Source of the DNA: Synanceia verrucosa
Lineage: Eukaryota > Chordata > Actinopteri > Perciformes > Synanceiidae
NCBI GenBank assembly: GCA_029721515.1
Contig: CM056553.1
Span: forward strand, 14,016,447-14,080,446
Length of the DNA stretch: 64,000 nucleotides
Direction of reading: 5' to 3'
Below, one piece after another: positions 1 to 11,807 of the stretch. How positions within the stretch are numbered: position 1 is the stretch's first letter; the number at the start of each line of letters is the position of its first letter. The position numbers and the translations under genes are program-made. Under the pieces are notes generated by a model, which saw only the letters and a list, made by a program, of their open reading frames with translations, made no database searches and was not told where the DNA came from.

Positions 1-108
1 CGTGCATGTGATGAATGTGAGTAATAAAACGTGCCAATGTGGTAACGGGGGAGAGAAGTCGTACACACGATGCTGAGAGGATCATGATTCATTGGTTTCT
101 ATTTGCTC

Positions 109-111
<3 letters not shown>

Positions 112-168
<57 letters not shown>

Positions 169-176
169 GTGCGCAT
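112..176. repeat. (GT)n microsatellite
   Basis: About 30 GT units. It forms an inverted partner with the (CA)n run at 343. Confidence 0.98.
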
Positions 177-341
177 CAATGGTTTGGTGCCTGTAAGAGT
201 CCTGTGCTTTTATATTTGCATGGAACATATGTGGCTAATGAAAAAAAACTCATTCTGGTGCTTTCATTGTTGAAGCAGTGCAGTGAAATACTGTACGCAC
301 AAAGCTTCAGAAAATGTGTGCAGCACAGCAGCAGCCTGGAG

Positions 342-342
<1 letters not shown>

Positions 343-395
<53 letters not shown>
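343..395. repeat. (CA)n microsatellite
   Basis: About 26 CA units; open frames across it encode only Thr-His or Val-Cys repeats. Confidence 0.98.
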
Positions 396-397
<2 letters not shown>

Positions 398-936
398 ACA
401 GGATAACGCTCTTTGAGCCAAATGACATTTTGTCTGGAGGGATGGGACACATCATAGAAGGCAGCCACATATGCATTAGATACACAAAGACATACTGAGA
501 TGCACACACACACACATGTTTGAGGATGGTTCAAACATTCAGTCACAGTAGGTCGAATTGCCCGCGAGGTGTCACATACATACACACACACACGTCATGA
601 AGGAGCTGCTGCTGAGGTTTGGTTGCATAACTCCTCAGCACAAAAGTCAGAAAGCGCAGCAGCAGTACACATGAATACAATGCCTTTCTCGATCACACAC
701 TCAGAAATAAAACACACTTTTTTTCCCAAAAGCATGTAAAAAGACATACACACTTATAAACATGTAAAAATCATGCATGACACTAATATGCAGCTATTAA
801 AACACCCACACAGATAACAAGGAAATGAGCTGCAGGAAGAAGAGATCTGGATCTGCAAAATATCAGACACACACACAGATTTAGAACTACACAAATAAAC
901 ACACACACACACAGGTCTACATCTGCTCTCTTTCAG
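396..936. other. Gene-free stretch
   Basis: Short CA clusters (490, 580, 870, 900) and ordinary AT-rich sequence. No gene seen on either strand. Confidence 0.6.
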
Positions 937-997
937 AGCTCCAGTGGGAGCGAGAGCTACATCTACGACAACATCAGATTAGACGACTGCCATAAAG
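937..997 (+). CDS. Unassigned exon-like segment
   Basis: A strong acceptor (CTGCTCTCTTTCAG) precedes a 61-nt frame reading SSSGSESYIYDNIRLDDCHK. It is followed by AAG|GCAAAT, which could only be a non-canonical GC donor. The residue mix (YIYDNI, tyrosine within an acidic context) looks coding, and the segment is an island of complex sequence among CA repeats. A second frame is also open for most of it. No family recognised; it could belong to a gene lying mainly to the left of the window. Confidence 0.3.
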
Positions 998-1010
998 GCA
1001 AATGGTTGAG

Positions 1011-1044
1011 ACACACACACACACACACACACGCACACACACAC
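1011..1044. repeat. (CA)n microsatellite
   Basis: CA run with one CG interruption. Confidence 0.95.
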
Positions 1045-1553
1045 ATAAATTCCAGGGCCATTACAGTTTTGTAGTTTTATGGATTGTGTTTACTACCCAG
1101 TGCATTTCTATTTGGAAATTGTTTTTAATGTTTTTAATTGAGCACGACGAGTAATTGTAATTTAATAGCGAACATAATAGTGACTCCATTTTGCTGCTTT
1201 TAGTTACATTTTTACCGAGTGTTGCAGCCCATTTTAAGTGACTGTCAGATACTGTCTGCACCAGAAACTGGATAGTTGTAAAGTGGTTAGTTGTGGAGTC
1301 ATCTGGAGTACATGGAGTCTAATCTAATATTGTTTTTTGAGGTTTCCTGCTTTTCTAATGACGTCTAATGATGTGTAATCGGGTTAGGGTTTGGCTATTC
1401 CGTTGTTCTATGCATCAGTTTTGATGGTCAGATGACACAAATGGAGTATTTCTATAAACATGAGGAGAATGTGCAGGAGCTTGTTAAAAGATTTACTCAT
1501 CTCGCTTGAACACTGTCCTCTTAAAGGAACAGTGTAACCATCAGGGGAATGTC

Positions 1554-1600
<47 letters not shown>

Positions 1601-2334
1601 TAATAAGTACTGTATGTTCAATTTAGTGTGGAAACCCATGGATAGTAAGAGTGAGTCCTCTCTTTATGGAGCCGGCCACCATGTTTCTACAGTAGCCCAG
1701 TATGGACAAATTAGCTGGATCTATATAGAGCCATTTGTATGCTCATGTTTCTGCATCTACCATCGCACATGGCACATGGAAAAGTTTCAGTTCTGCTAGA
1801 TGCGTTTTGCAGATCCATAAAATCTTTGGAACTTGTGTTGGTCAAAATAATGGTCAAAAGTGAAGGAGAAGAGGCCAACATATTACGTCTATTCCTACAT
1901 CCAACACCTCCCTTTAGCATCTGTCATTAGACCCTTTTAGAAGCCATCCCCCCCAGACATATTTGAAGGTATTGCTCCATTCATCCATCCGTCCACTCAC
2001 TAGCACACCCACCAACTGTTTTTTTTTTTTTTTTCAGTAATTTTCTGACATCAAAGGTCATGCAGGGCCGGTACTTTCTGTAGCCAGAGGGTGTCTGCCT
2101 TTTCTACACTTCACTGTAACTTACTGACTCTTTGTCAGATGACCTTCAACAGTCAGTATTTTAGGACATTTTAAGAGTCACAGTAGTAAATTCTCTTCTC
2201 TCAGTAGCAGCAACACAGGTGCTGTGTATTCAGTGTACTAAAAGACAATGCACATACTGGTATACTGTACAGGATTGAATGACTATCAAAGCAGCATTGA
2301 CCTCTGCTGGTGGCACTGAGAAAATACAGGTTAA
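1045..2334. other. Gene-free stretch with (TAA)n
   Basis: No coding exon recognised. Holds the (TAA)n run at 1553-1602 and a T-run at about 2020. Confidence 0.55.
1553..1602. repeat. (TAA)n microsatellite
   Basis: About 16 TAA units. Confidence 0.97.
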
Positions 2335-2346
2335 CAGACAAAACAT

Positions 2347-2518
2347 CCATCAATCCATCCATTTTCTACCTCTTATCCTCACACCAGAGTACCCGGAGAG
2401 AACCCATGCAGACACAGGGAGAACATGCAAACTCCACACAGAAAGGGCCGGGAATTGAACCCGGTACCGTCTTGCTGTGAGGCGACAGTGCTAACCACAG
2501 CACCACTGTGCTGCCCCT
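2347..2518 (-). mobile_element. tRNA-headed fish SINE, copy 1
   Basis: On the minus strand it carries GTGGTTAGCACTGTCGCCTC, a B-box-like GGTTCAATTCCC, and TGTGTGGAGTTTGCATGTTC, shared with three other copies in the window. It is flanked by a 12-bp direct repeat CAGACAAAACAT (2335-2346 and 2519-2530), a retroposition target duplication. The element is internally truncated towards its CCATCCATTT tail. Confidence 0.85.
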
Positions 2519-3792
2519 CAGACAAAACATGTTATGAGAAATTCATACATTAGCTCACAAAAAGATGATTCTGATGGTATTAATCTCTTGAATTCCACAG
2601 CACAAATCATGTATATGGTTAAAAACAAATGACTTGTGAAAATATATTGTTTAAAAATAAATATTTAAAAATAATTTAATGGACAAATGTTTTTCTTTCA
2701 TCCCAAATTTCAATTTCATCAATCATGCTGAAAACACTGTAACGGGGTTGTTCTGCCTGGATACTAAATTATATTTTGCTTGTTTCTTGTAGCCAGAAAC
2801 ATTTATCATTCACACATTTGTGTGTCCTGTCTAATCTAAAATAATCTTAAAACACAACCACACTATAGCTGGTTTGAGATTAGTTTGCTTCTATTTTTAA
2901 GCAATCTCAAGCGGAGTTTCCAGACCTCCTTTAAGATCTGCTCACTTCCTGTAGCTGCAGACTGACTAGACCAAATCCCTTTCATCGCTTTGGTTTCCCG
3001 TGTAGTTCATCTCTGACTGTCTGACACTCTCTGCTCTGCCTTGGCCCTAAACTTCTCCTCAGCTTCCTGTCATCTCTGAAAACCCTGTAAACATCCTGTC
3101 AAGCCCTGCCAGGCAGTAACCAGCCTGCACGTTCTCACTTATCCTATCCATGCAGAGCGCCTTCAGGTGCCTCCTCGCATACAAATCCAACCTGTTTTAA
3201 TGCAGTGCAGTGTGCTGTGTGCTGGTCTAGAGGGCACATGTGATGACACCTGAGGGCAGCTATCGGCAAACGAGACAGTCTTTGGCAAAATACAGAAAAT
3301 CCAAATAAATCCATTCTTTTCTTCAGCCATAAGAAAAGCAAGGAAGCCTCCAGCTGCCTGATATTATTTTACATCCCACACATGGCCTGTATTGCACCCT
3401 ATTGTTTGTCTGTTTCATCACCTCACACTATTTTTATGAGGCAAAAATGTTTAAGAAAAAAAAATAACAACTGAAATCGACTTTTCCACATTGTCCCCAG
3501 AGGTTCTTTGGCAGTCAGAAACACACTCCCTTCACAGGAAGCAAAACAAGAAACTTTAAATGCGCTGACTCCTCTTCAAAGCGCTCTTGTGTAAATCATA
3601 ATTAAAATCCTTCTCCTCCCTTCTGTCTATTTACCTGCTTGACTAACAGAGCTCATGTGTACCAGTATCTGGGTATTAACTTCAGTAATTATCATTTAAA
3701 ATGCCTTGTTTAAATCTTTTTTGGAAATGTTTTTTGACAGATTCTCAGTATTTTCTGCATCATTTCCTCACACATGTAGGTTCCTCACACTG

Positions 3793-3807
3793 CACAACAG
3801 GGGGCGT
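3793..3807 (+). promoter_or_regulatory. Weaker CTCF-like motif
   Basis: CACAACAGGGGGCGT retains the AGGGGGCG core but mismatches the flanks. Confidence 0.25.
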
Positions 3808-4339
3808 CAGATTACTCTTCCTTATCCATATTTTTCCATTCCTGTTATCGTTGTCAGTGAAGTTGAGTCTTAACCAAATAAAGCATTAAATATTCAGCGT
3901 CTCAAAGTGCTCGCTGATGAAGCCGCTCTTCCTCTGACAGTTCATGGTTGATGAATGATGACGGACTCTGAGGTGGATTTTCAAGCTGGGGTTCACTGGT
4001 GTCGGCCATGTGGACTTTGAATCCAAAGTGTTTGTCAAAAGTGCTTAATAAAACATTCAAGAGCTGCTCTTTTTGTTTCATTACATATTCACTTCAGGTC
4101 CTCCCTCTTTGAGTCAGGGGGACTTGGCTCCACTTTTGTATTCAGAGAAGAGAAGGAGTGAAAGTAGGATGGATGAGTAAATGAGAACAGAGAGCTGTGA
4201 GCTGTGTGTGTGTGTGTGTGTGTGTGATTGCACTCTTTGCACATATGTGAGTAAGCACATGTGTATATCTTTGTGCACACAGGCTTTGATGTGCATATTG
4301 TGTGTGTGTACTGCTGCTTAGCTCCAAAATGCTGTCATA

Positions 4340-4560
4340 TCATTTTTAATGTGCCATAGGGGACACAGTGCATTTTAAATACAAAATATAATGCATAATA
4401 ATTCATATGGAAGAGGCTCCCAGGGGAGGAGACACCGTTCTCGCCCCCCGGCGCTGTAATCAATCCCCAAACTGCATACAATTAACACCTCCATCACTCT
4501 CATCTACTGAAGGATGGAGGAAATAGGAGACACTGAGGGGGAGAGTCAGGTGAGGGTTTT
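4340..4560. promoter_or_regulatory. Candidate conserved non-coding element upstream of kcnip1
   Basis: Low-repeat block with ATAATGCATAATAATTCATA, GCGCTGTAATCAATCCCC and ACAATTAACACCTCC in microsatellite-rich DNA. No open frame of note. Confidence 0.25.
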
Positions 4561-7500
4561 CTGTATTCAGTTCACACAGACCTCTAAGACTTAGCTGCAA
4601 AAAGGTAAATTGCATTTTCATTTGCGCTTTTGAAACTTACACCCTGGTGTATCGCATGCCGTCTACGTCAAGGAGTAGTAGTGACAGGGTGTGAGTACAG
4701 TAGCAAGGTGATGCTGTCTGTTAAACATTTATGGCTAAAAAAACACCCGAGTAAATATTTCAAGCAAGTTGAAAAATGAATGCTTAACAGCTTGGTGTTC
4801 TCACTGGTTTATGTCCTGTGCAAGTTCATCTCAAGCTGACCGGATTTTTAAAGAGCTCTGTGAGATGTGTCATCTGTGTATCGACCAGAAGGAGGAGGTT
4901 AGATGGAGGCAGCAAAGTGGAGTTTTTCACATCTTGACAGGTGACATAAAGTATGTGGGTGGCGTACCGCAGTGGATCTTCCTGAGAGAGATTCAATGTG
5001 GGGCAGTGAAACAGCAGTCATAGACGTGGCCTTGAGCAGACAAATAGACTGTTGTCATGGAGAGAAAGCTCAGAACTCCATTCAGGTCCCTGTTCTTCCT
5101 CATGTTGGCTAATATTGATACCACTGATCATTCAGTCAGGACTAGACGCCAATGAAAAGCCATCTTGTTGTGAATCAGTTTGGCCAAATTATTGATTTTC
5201 TCACTCTTTTGTTTTCAGGCACACGCAATAGGTTTAATTTGTCCAGGTTTGGATATATCTATATTTATATCTATATTATGTTGCACAGCTATTAGAGAAA
5301 AACTGCAAATGAAATGCAGCTATAATCATCATTAAGTAGCCTATTTAGTGTTGTAAACTCAACATTTAACGACAAATCAGAAGACACATGGAAAGCCTAG
5401 AACAGCAAAGACAATTAACCTGTCAGTATTACTTTTTCCATGTTAGGATCCTGCATGAATACTGAGCTGCCATTCTCTACATTATATACACACCATTCCT
5501 TTATTTCTAGCGCAGTCTGCTGTAACCCTCCCACATTGCAGCATGTGTCATGCCCCATAGCTCCCATAGTGTGTCCCTGTCTTCATTTAATAGCCTTGGA
5601 CATCGTAGGATTCATAATTGGACTTTTTCATAGCAGACAGCTGTTACTAATATCACTACTGATGGCTGTGTTCTGTTCAGCCAGCATGCACGGTGCCATC
5701 CTCCTGAAATCAAGGCAGCTAAATGGATTCAGCCATCAGCAATTTCATATTTACACCTGTGCTTTTCCTGCTGTTGCAATCAGTCAGAGTGACTTCCATA
5801 AAAAAGTTTTGATTTAAGTTTAAGCTTAAGTTACAATAGTTACACCGGCTGAGATTGAGCCAGCTTCTAATTAACGTTAAAGAATTAAAGTTTGCTTGAT
5901 GACCCATTTCACTTCTTGGAGCAAGTCCCTGGTGAATGTAAGTCCAGTATTCACTCCTTTTTCAGTCTTTATATTTGTTTGTGAGACATTTGGTGAGGAG
6001 AAGGTTGTGTGCTACACTTTTTTCTGCTTTTTTGCTCAAAACCAAACTCTAGGATGTGTTGCTGATACATAATACATACTGCATACATTGTACTGGTTTC
6101 ACAGCATTTTAAAACTTGGATAAACCAAACCAAGTCTAGCCGCGTTGCTTGATACTTATAGAAGTAGAAATGATCCTTTCAGTGATGCTGATATGTCTCA
6201 GCATTTGTAGCGTCATATCATAGAAAGAAATGTCTCTGGCAGTGTTAATGCACACTCTGCACATTGATTGCAGTCAGGCCTTGTTGCACAGCTTGGACTC
6301 TGTTAGCTTGGTGTTGAACCTCATTCTGTCTGTCAGGATGGCTGAGCTTGTTTCCTCCACTCCTCCCTCCAGTAAATCACTCTGTTTGTTCTGATTACTC
6401 TGACGACGCTGAGTCTGTTTCAGCCGTTAGTGGCCAGGTGCAGTGCAATCCTCCATCTCTGCTCTGTCCTGCCATCTTGTTCCTGTCATTTTCTACTCCC
6501 TCGCTCCCTCGTTCCATCTACCCCCTGCTTCCACACCTATCTCCTCTCCATCAACTTTGTCCTCCCAATTCTCTGCTCTAATTCTCTTCTCCCATTTCCC
6601 TCCCTGACCGCCTCCCATCTATCTTCCCCTCCAAATTCTCCACTCTCATCGTCTCACTTTCTTCTCTTTCATCCCTTGCTTCCCTGTCTCATTTCCTTCA
6701 CTAACTTCCTTTTTCCCTCCCTCCATTCTACCCCTCCCAGTCCTCTGCTCTGTGTGGTCATCATGACAGTTTTCCATTGTCTGATAAGATCAGGAAGCGT
6801 CTGACCTGCCACTTTATTGCCTGCTCATCACGTTTCCTTTGCTAGTCAACACCTTCATTCTCTGCTGTCAAATACTTCCTGTCACTGTCTAACCCCATCC
6901 TTTTCTTCCCTTACCCTCCATCCATTCATCCAGACATCCATCTCAAACCAGCAAACGGTCCACTGTGTAATAGTTAATAAATGATGAGAGAGGTGCTGTG
7001 GGCTGGCGCTCATCCACAGCTCCTCAGGCAGGACTAGCAGCACTGAAGATGTCACGTTAATGTCTTGGAGCAGTCTGGCGCTCGGCCTAATGTGATGGAC
7101 CTGTTGCTGTTTCGTGTTATTGCACTCCATGTGCAGGTCTGCAAAGCTATTTTGGTTTGTTGTTTAAAGCACTAATGGTAGATGTTAATTCCTCCATTAC
7201 TCTGACGTCTGTGTGTGTTTATTATTCTGAGAAAATGACTCAACTAGATATCGGTGAAGATGGCTGCGTATGAAATATACAATATAAATACACAAGGCTC
7301 ACTCACTTCCTTTATGAAAGCTTCATTTCATTGATCTGTGAATTCCTGATAATTTCCAATTTTCATTTTCCAGGAAAGCTACTTAATTCAGTGTTTGTTA
7401 AAGGCAAACTAGAGAGTGATCAATGAGTACACTTTAGTCAGTTCACAGCAGCTCAGCCGAACGTATGAAAATGTGAACTTCGTCTCCAGACAAACAGGCA

Positions 7501-9043
7501 TCGTGAAGGGAAAGACTTCTAATAATAGATGAATGATGACTAAATATTTCAAGAGAACAATCCTTTTAGGGAAAAAGTAGTAGTACAAGAACCATCACAA
7601 GTACTTGAACTCACTAACAGATCTCAGATCATTGCTTTTATTTTTTTTCATAATTCAGACCAAATTAGTATTTGTTTTTTCTAGGAAAATGACACTATTA
7701 GTTGTTTCAGAAAATGACCCAAAATTAGATGTGTTTATGTTTAAGGGAGTGAGTCCTGCTCCAAAATGTGCGAATTATGACTCAGTGGAGGAAGCTGCTT
7801 TCCAGCTCAGACTGTTTGGAAGGATTATAGATGCTCTTTCTGTCTGACCTTCTCTAACTTTGAATGTGAATGTCCTTCTTGATCTTTCTTGCCCCGTCCA
7901 CTGCCTCCTGGTCGATAACTTTGACCCCTCTCCAATTGATGTCGTGACCTCTTTTGCTCTGATGTTCATAGACAGCTGATGTCGTCAGTTTCTAGTGCTC
8001 TTTCCTTGCCATTTCACGAATGTGAGTGATGCCACATAAGCATTATTCTCCAGGTCTTTAGGGTGGAAGCAGAGGGTGGAAATTCCAAATTGAATTACAT
8101 TTGCTCAAATGAAACAACTGTCTGTTTTTCAGTTTATCCAGTGTTTTATCCATGTTTGATCAAACAAAGGCTTTCTCTCTGCTGATAGATATGTACGTAA
8201 CTCGTTAAACATCATCAGGACGGCAAATCACGCTCCCTTATCTCATCTGCTCAGCTGAGCTCTCAGAATTTAATCAGTGTGTCTGTGTGTCGGTTCTGTA
8301 GTGTTTATTTAAGGCAACCTGTTTCTCCCTGTTCATATATTGCCACTCTTACTCGTGGGTGTTTGTCTGTGTGCATCTGTGCTTGTTATTGTTTGATTTT
8401 GATTAGAGGTTGCTGTCAGACCTGCCTCTGAGGTGTTTGTGTGTGTTGGAGTGAGCCTTTGCATATATCAAACAACGTCACTTTCCATTATCCTGCTTAT
8501 TCTCACTTTCTTTGTTTAACTGCCTCTCTCTGCCTCTCTTCTCTTCTTGATTTTCTTCTTCTCTACCACCTCCCCCTTCGCTCTTTAGTGTTTTTACTCT
8601 GCATTGATCCTCAGTGTGCAGCTAGTAGCTTTTAATGAATGCCATGGCCTAATGACTGTATTATTGGCCGTGATGGCCTTGGCTCAGCCACAGCGATAGC
8701 TCAGCTGGAAATTGTTTTCTTAACTGATGCCACGTGTGGAATCTCAATAGGGTCTGCTGTCGATGGCGTTGTTGCAGCTCGTAGGGCAGCAAGGGGTTAA
8801 ACGTGATTGACAGGGGAGTGCATGTATGAGGTGGACTGGCGTCATTTCCCTGCTGGTGCTGTCGTCGAGCTGGTGTGTGGCCTTGATGTGTATCTGTGTG
8901 ATGGATTCATCAGTGGGCTTGAGAGCAAAAACATGTCTGATACAGCGTGTTGTTGTCGGCGCTGACATATGCAAGGCAGTGTTTCTGCAAATGTGGTGGT
9001 GTCAGATATGTGCACTGCTTTGTCCGTGACCCACTAGCAGAAT

Positions 9044-9048
<5 letters not shown>

Positions 9049-9085
<37 letters not shown>
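9049..9085. repeat. (CA)n microsatellite
   Basis: Uninterrupted CA run of about 18 units. Confidence 0.97.
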
Positions 9086-9088
<3 letters not shown>

Positions 9089-9159
9089 TAGACACACACT
9101 ACCTGTCAGACTCATACATGTGGAGATAAAGCAGCAAATGCACTCTCCCCAGTCGGCGC

Positions 9160-10049
9160 GTTTGCCTGCTGAATAGCAAAGCGGGATAGATCTAGCCCTC
9201 CCTTATCTCCCCTCACCTCTTGCACTCTTCGTGCCTCTCTATCGCTCTCTTTCACCCCCTGCCCTCCAATCTGCACCCCCTCACTTTGCCTCCAACACTG
9301 CTTGTGGTGAATCCTTCCAATTTGTCTTCTTTCTCTTCTCCTCCCCTTTCCTGCTTGTACTCCCTTGTAATTTTCTCATTCCATCCCTCGCACCATCCCC
9401 TTGAATTTTGTCCTCCTCTCTTCTGCCTCCCCTGTCTCTTTCTTTTCCTGTGCAACAGTGTGCAATCCCTCTGTCCCCAGCAGACAGACAAAGAGAGCGA
9501 CTGAGAGGAATAGTAAGGGAAGAGGGAGCAGAGAGAAGCAGGGGCAGAGAGAGGCTGATACATAAAGAGACACAGAGGAATTGGTGGAATGACAGTCTGG
9601 TGGTGGGAGACAAACAAAGAGGGAGAGAGCCAGAGAGAGAGGGGAGAGAGGGGGAGGGCAGAGGACGGTAAAGAGAAAGAGAGCTAGCAAGGAGGTAAAA
9701 TAGGCAGCTTCAACGACAGCGTAGACAAAGGTAGCTTCAGAGTGCATGTGTGGCTGCTATTTCATTCACACCCTCTCTCTCACTCACACACACATCCTCT
9801 CTCGCTCTTCCTCACCCACTCACTCACTCACTCACACAGACACATACACACACTCTGGAGCAGAAGCAGCAGAGCAGTGTGGGAGTGAGGCAGCAAGTGA
9901 TATCTGTATGGACTAACTTCATTTACAGCACACACACACACACCTGCTGTACTGTACTCACTAGCACACCTTGATTATAGGCGGGCACACACACACACAT
10001 ACGCAAGCACAACCTGTCACACTCAACCTGTCTGCAGCCAGAAGTCAAC
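9160..10049 (+). promoter_or_regulatory. kcnip1: Probable 5' UTR/promoter region of kcnip1 exon 1a
   Basis: A pyrimidine tract (9200-9460) is followed by a long purine tract (9485-9690) and CA clusters leading to the exon 1a ATG. Strand asymmetry of this kind also precedes exon 1b. No TATA box was identified; the transcription start is unknown. Confidence 0.35.
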
Positions 10050-10107
10050 ATGGGTCTTGTGATGGGAACCTTTTCCATGCAAACCAAGCAGGTGAACTAC
10101 CACAAAG
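10050..10107 (+). CDS. kcnip1: kcnip1 alternative first coding exon 1a (myristoylation-type N terminus)
   Basis: Encodes MGLVMGTFSMQTKQVNYHK plus one base, then a GTAAGA donor. It matches the pattern of the mammalian KChIP1 start (MGxVMGTFS..QTKQ). Gly2 with a small residue at position 6 fits N-myristoylation, which in this family targets the protein to vesicles. Length 58 nt, phase 1, so the final G joins AC of exon 2 to make Asp. The ATG follows a GA-rich leader and CA tracts that are probably 5' UTR or promoter. Its role as a first exon is inferred from homology and phase. Confidence 0.8.
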
Positions 10108-10363
10108 GTAAGATTTGTTTTATAATGATTAAATGTCTGCGTGTGTTCACGTGCATGCGGCTGTCATTTGAGAGGAGCGACTGTCATGTTACGTGTTTGC
10201 GCCTTAATGACAGAGTCGTGTATGTTTGCTCTCAGAGTCATGAATATTTCACAAGAAGTGCATTATGGGAATGAGCTGAACGTACAATATACTGATGTAA
10301 AGTTGCCAATTATTGGTTTATGATGCAATATCCATGCCATCTGTCCTGTGGATTTTGGAATAT

Positions 10364-10409
<46 letters not shown>

Positions 10410-11761
10410 CCATGCCATTGGGCATGGCTATAAAAGGTGATGGTATTCACCCCTGTCTGCTCTCCAAACCGACCTGCTTCCTGTCTGCCCTGTGACAGTC
10501 TAACAGGAGGAAACTGGCACTGACACTTTGCGCATGCTAATGTGTGTGCGTGTTTATAGTCATAAATATATGTGTGCGGCTTAGTCCAGGAAAATATCTA
10601 CACACAAATGTAAAGATGTGTAAGGGGGCATAGAGTGCATTTAGTTGGTTTTTCATGGCGACTGTGGGAGCGGGTTGTGCGCGTGTGCGTGTGTGCATAT
10701 GTACTGTATGTGCACAGTAAATCTCTATGGTAATCCGTTGGCCTTTGGCCATGGTCTGTCCTGCGTGTGTTGACCTCAAACCTGATGGTTATCACCAGCA
10801 GACACAGAGCTACATCCCATCGACTGAAGAGACAGAAAACAGGAGTCAGTTCATGTTTGTCACATAGGCTATAGGAAAAGTGGGAGAATGCCGAAATTCC
10901 ACCGTGAACCATTAACCGATGATATCATGCAAAACAGGCTGTGTATTAAATATGCTTTGACACAAAATGTGCAGGCGATGCAAGTGATGTAAATTATAGG
11001 CTGTGAATCTCTCAGCTGTCTGTATTTTCTGTGTTATACCTGTCAAATGCTACAGTCAGGCCACACAGTATACTGGAGATACTGTAGCTGTAAAACATTT
11101 TAGAGACCCTATAAATGACTGCCAAATACAGACACATATAGCATCCTGCGTGGGTTGTTTATTTATTAAACTCTGCTCATCTCATCGCATGGCAACAGCT
11201 CTCAGCAGATGCTTCAGATCTGTACTGAACAGATACTTGAGACACACTGTCAAGCTGGTAAACATTCATACTATAGAAAGATAACTGAGAGAACAGCGGA
11301 AAGACGTGTCCTATAACCCATTTGTGGAAGGCAACAATGGTTAGGATTCAACTGAGATTTATTTTTGGCCCATTTTTTTTTTTTACAGAGGAAAAGCTCT
11401 TCTCTAGTGAGGACAACCTCAAAATAACAGCAACTTTGAAGTTTGTTTGTTAGTGTGTGTGAAAGAGGCTGATAGATGAGTAAAAGTGGGATTGAAAAAT
11501 TGAGAAAAGTTGAGGAGAGGAGGCGCAGTTGCTCCTCAGGGGACTGCAGTGTGAGTGTTAGTGAACGTGTGTGTGTGTGTGTGTTTTCACCATCTGCTGC
11601 TGTGTTATAAAAAGTGTCCTAATGAAAGCAGGGCAGGATTCATTTTGCATGGAAGGTTGGCCCATCCTTGATCACCAGCCAGTATGAGGCAACAAGCAGC
11701 TGGGTAGACCCAAAGTTAACTTGCTGAGAATACAGAACTTTTCAGGATGACAAAAATATAA

Positions 11762-11807
<46 letters not shown>

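Larger units (their letters stand above)
2531..9048. other. Gene-free region upstream of kcnip1
   Basis: No exon could be recognised. It contains a (GT)n run at 4203-4228, pyrimidine-rich tracts (about 6470-6740 and 8500-8590) that create false open frames, and the candidate elements listed separately. Confidence 0.5.

Noticed and set aside
39..591. Overlapping open frames on both strands across the first CA/GT tracts
   Set aside because: They encode only Val-Cys or Thr-His dipeptide runs created by the microsatellites.
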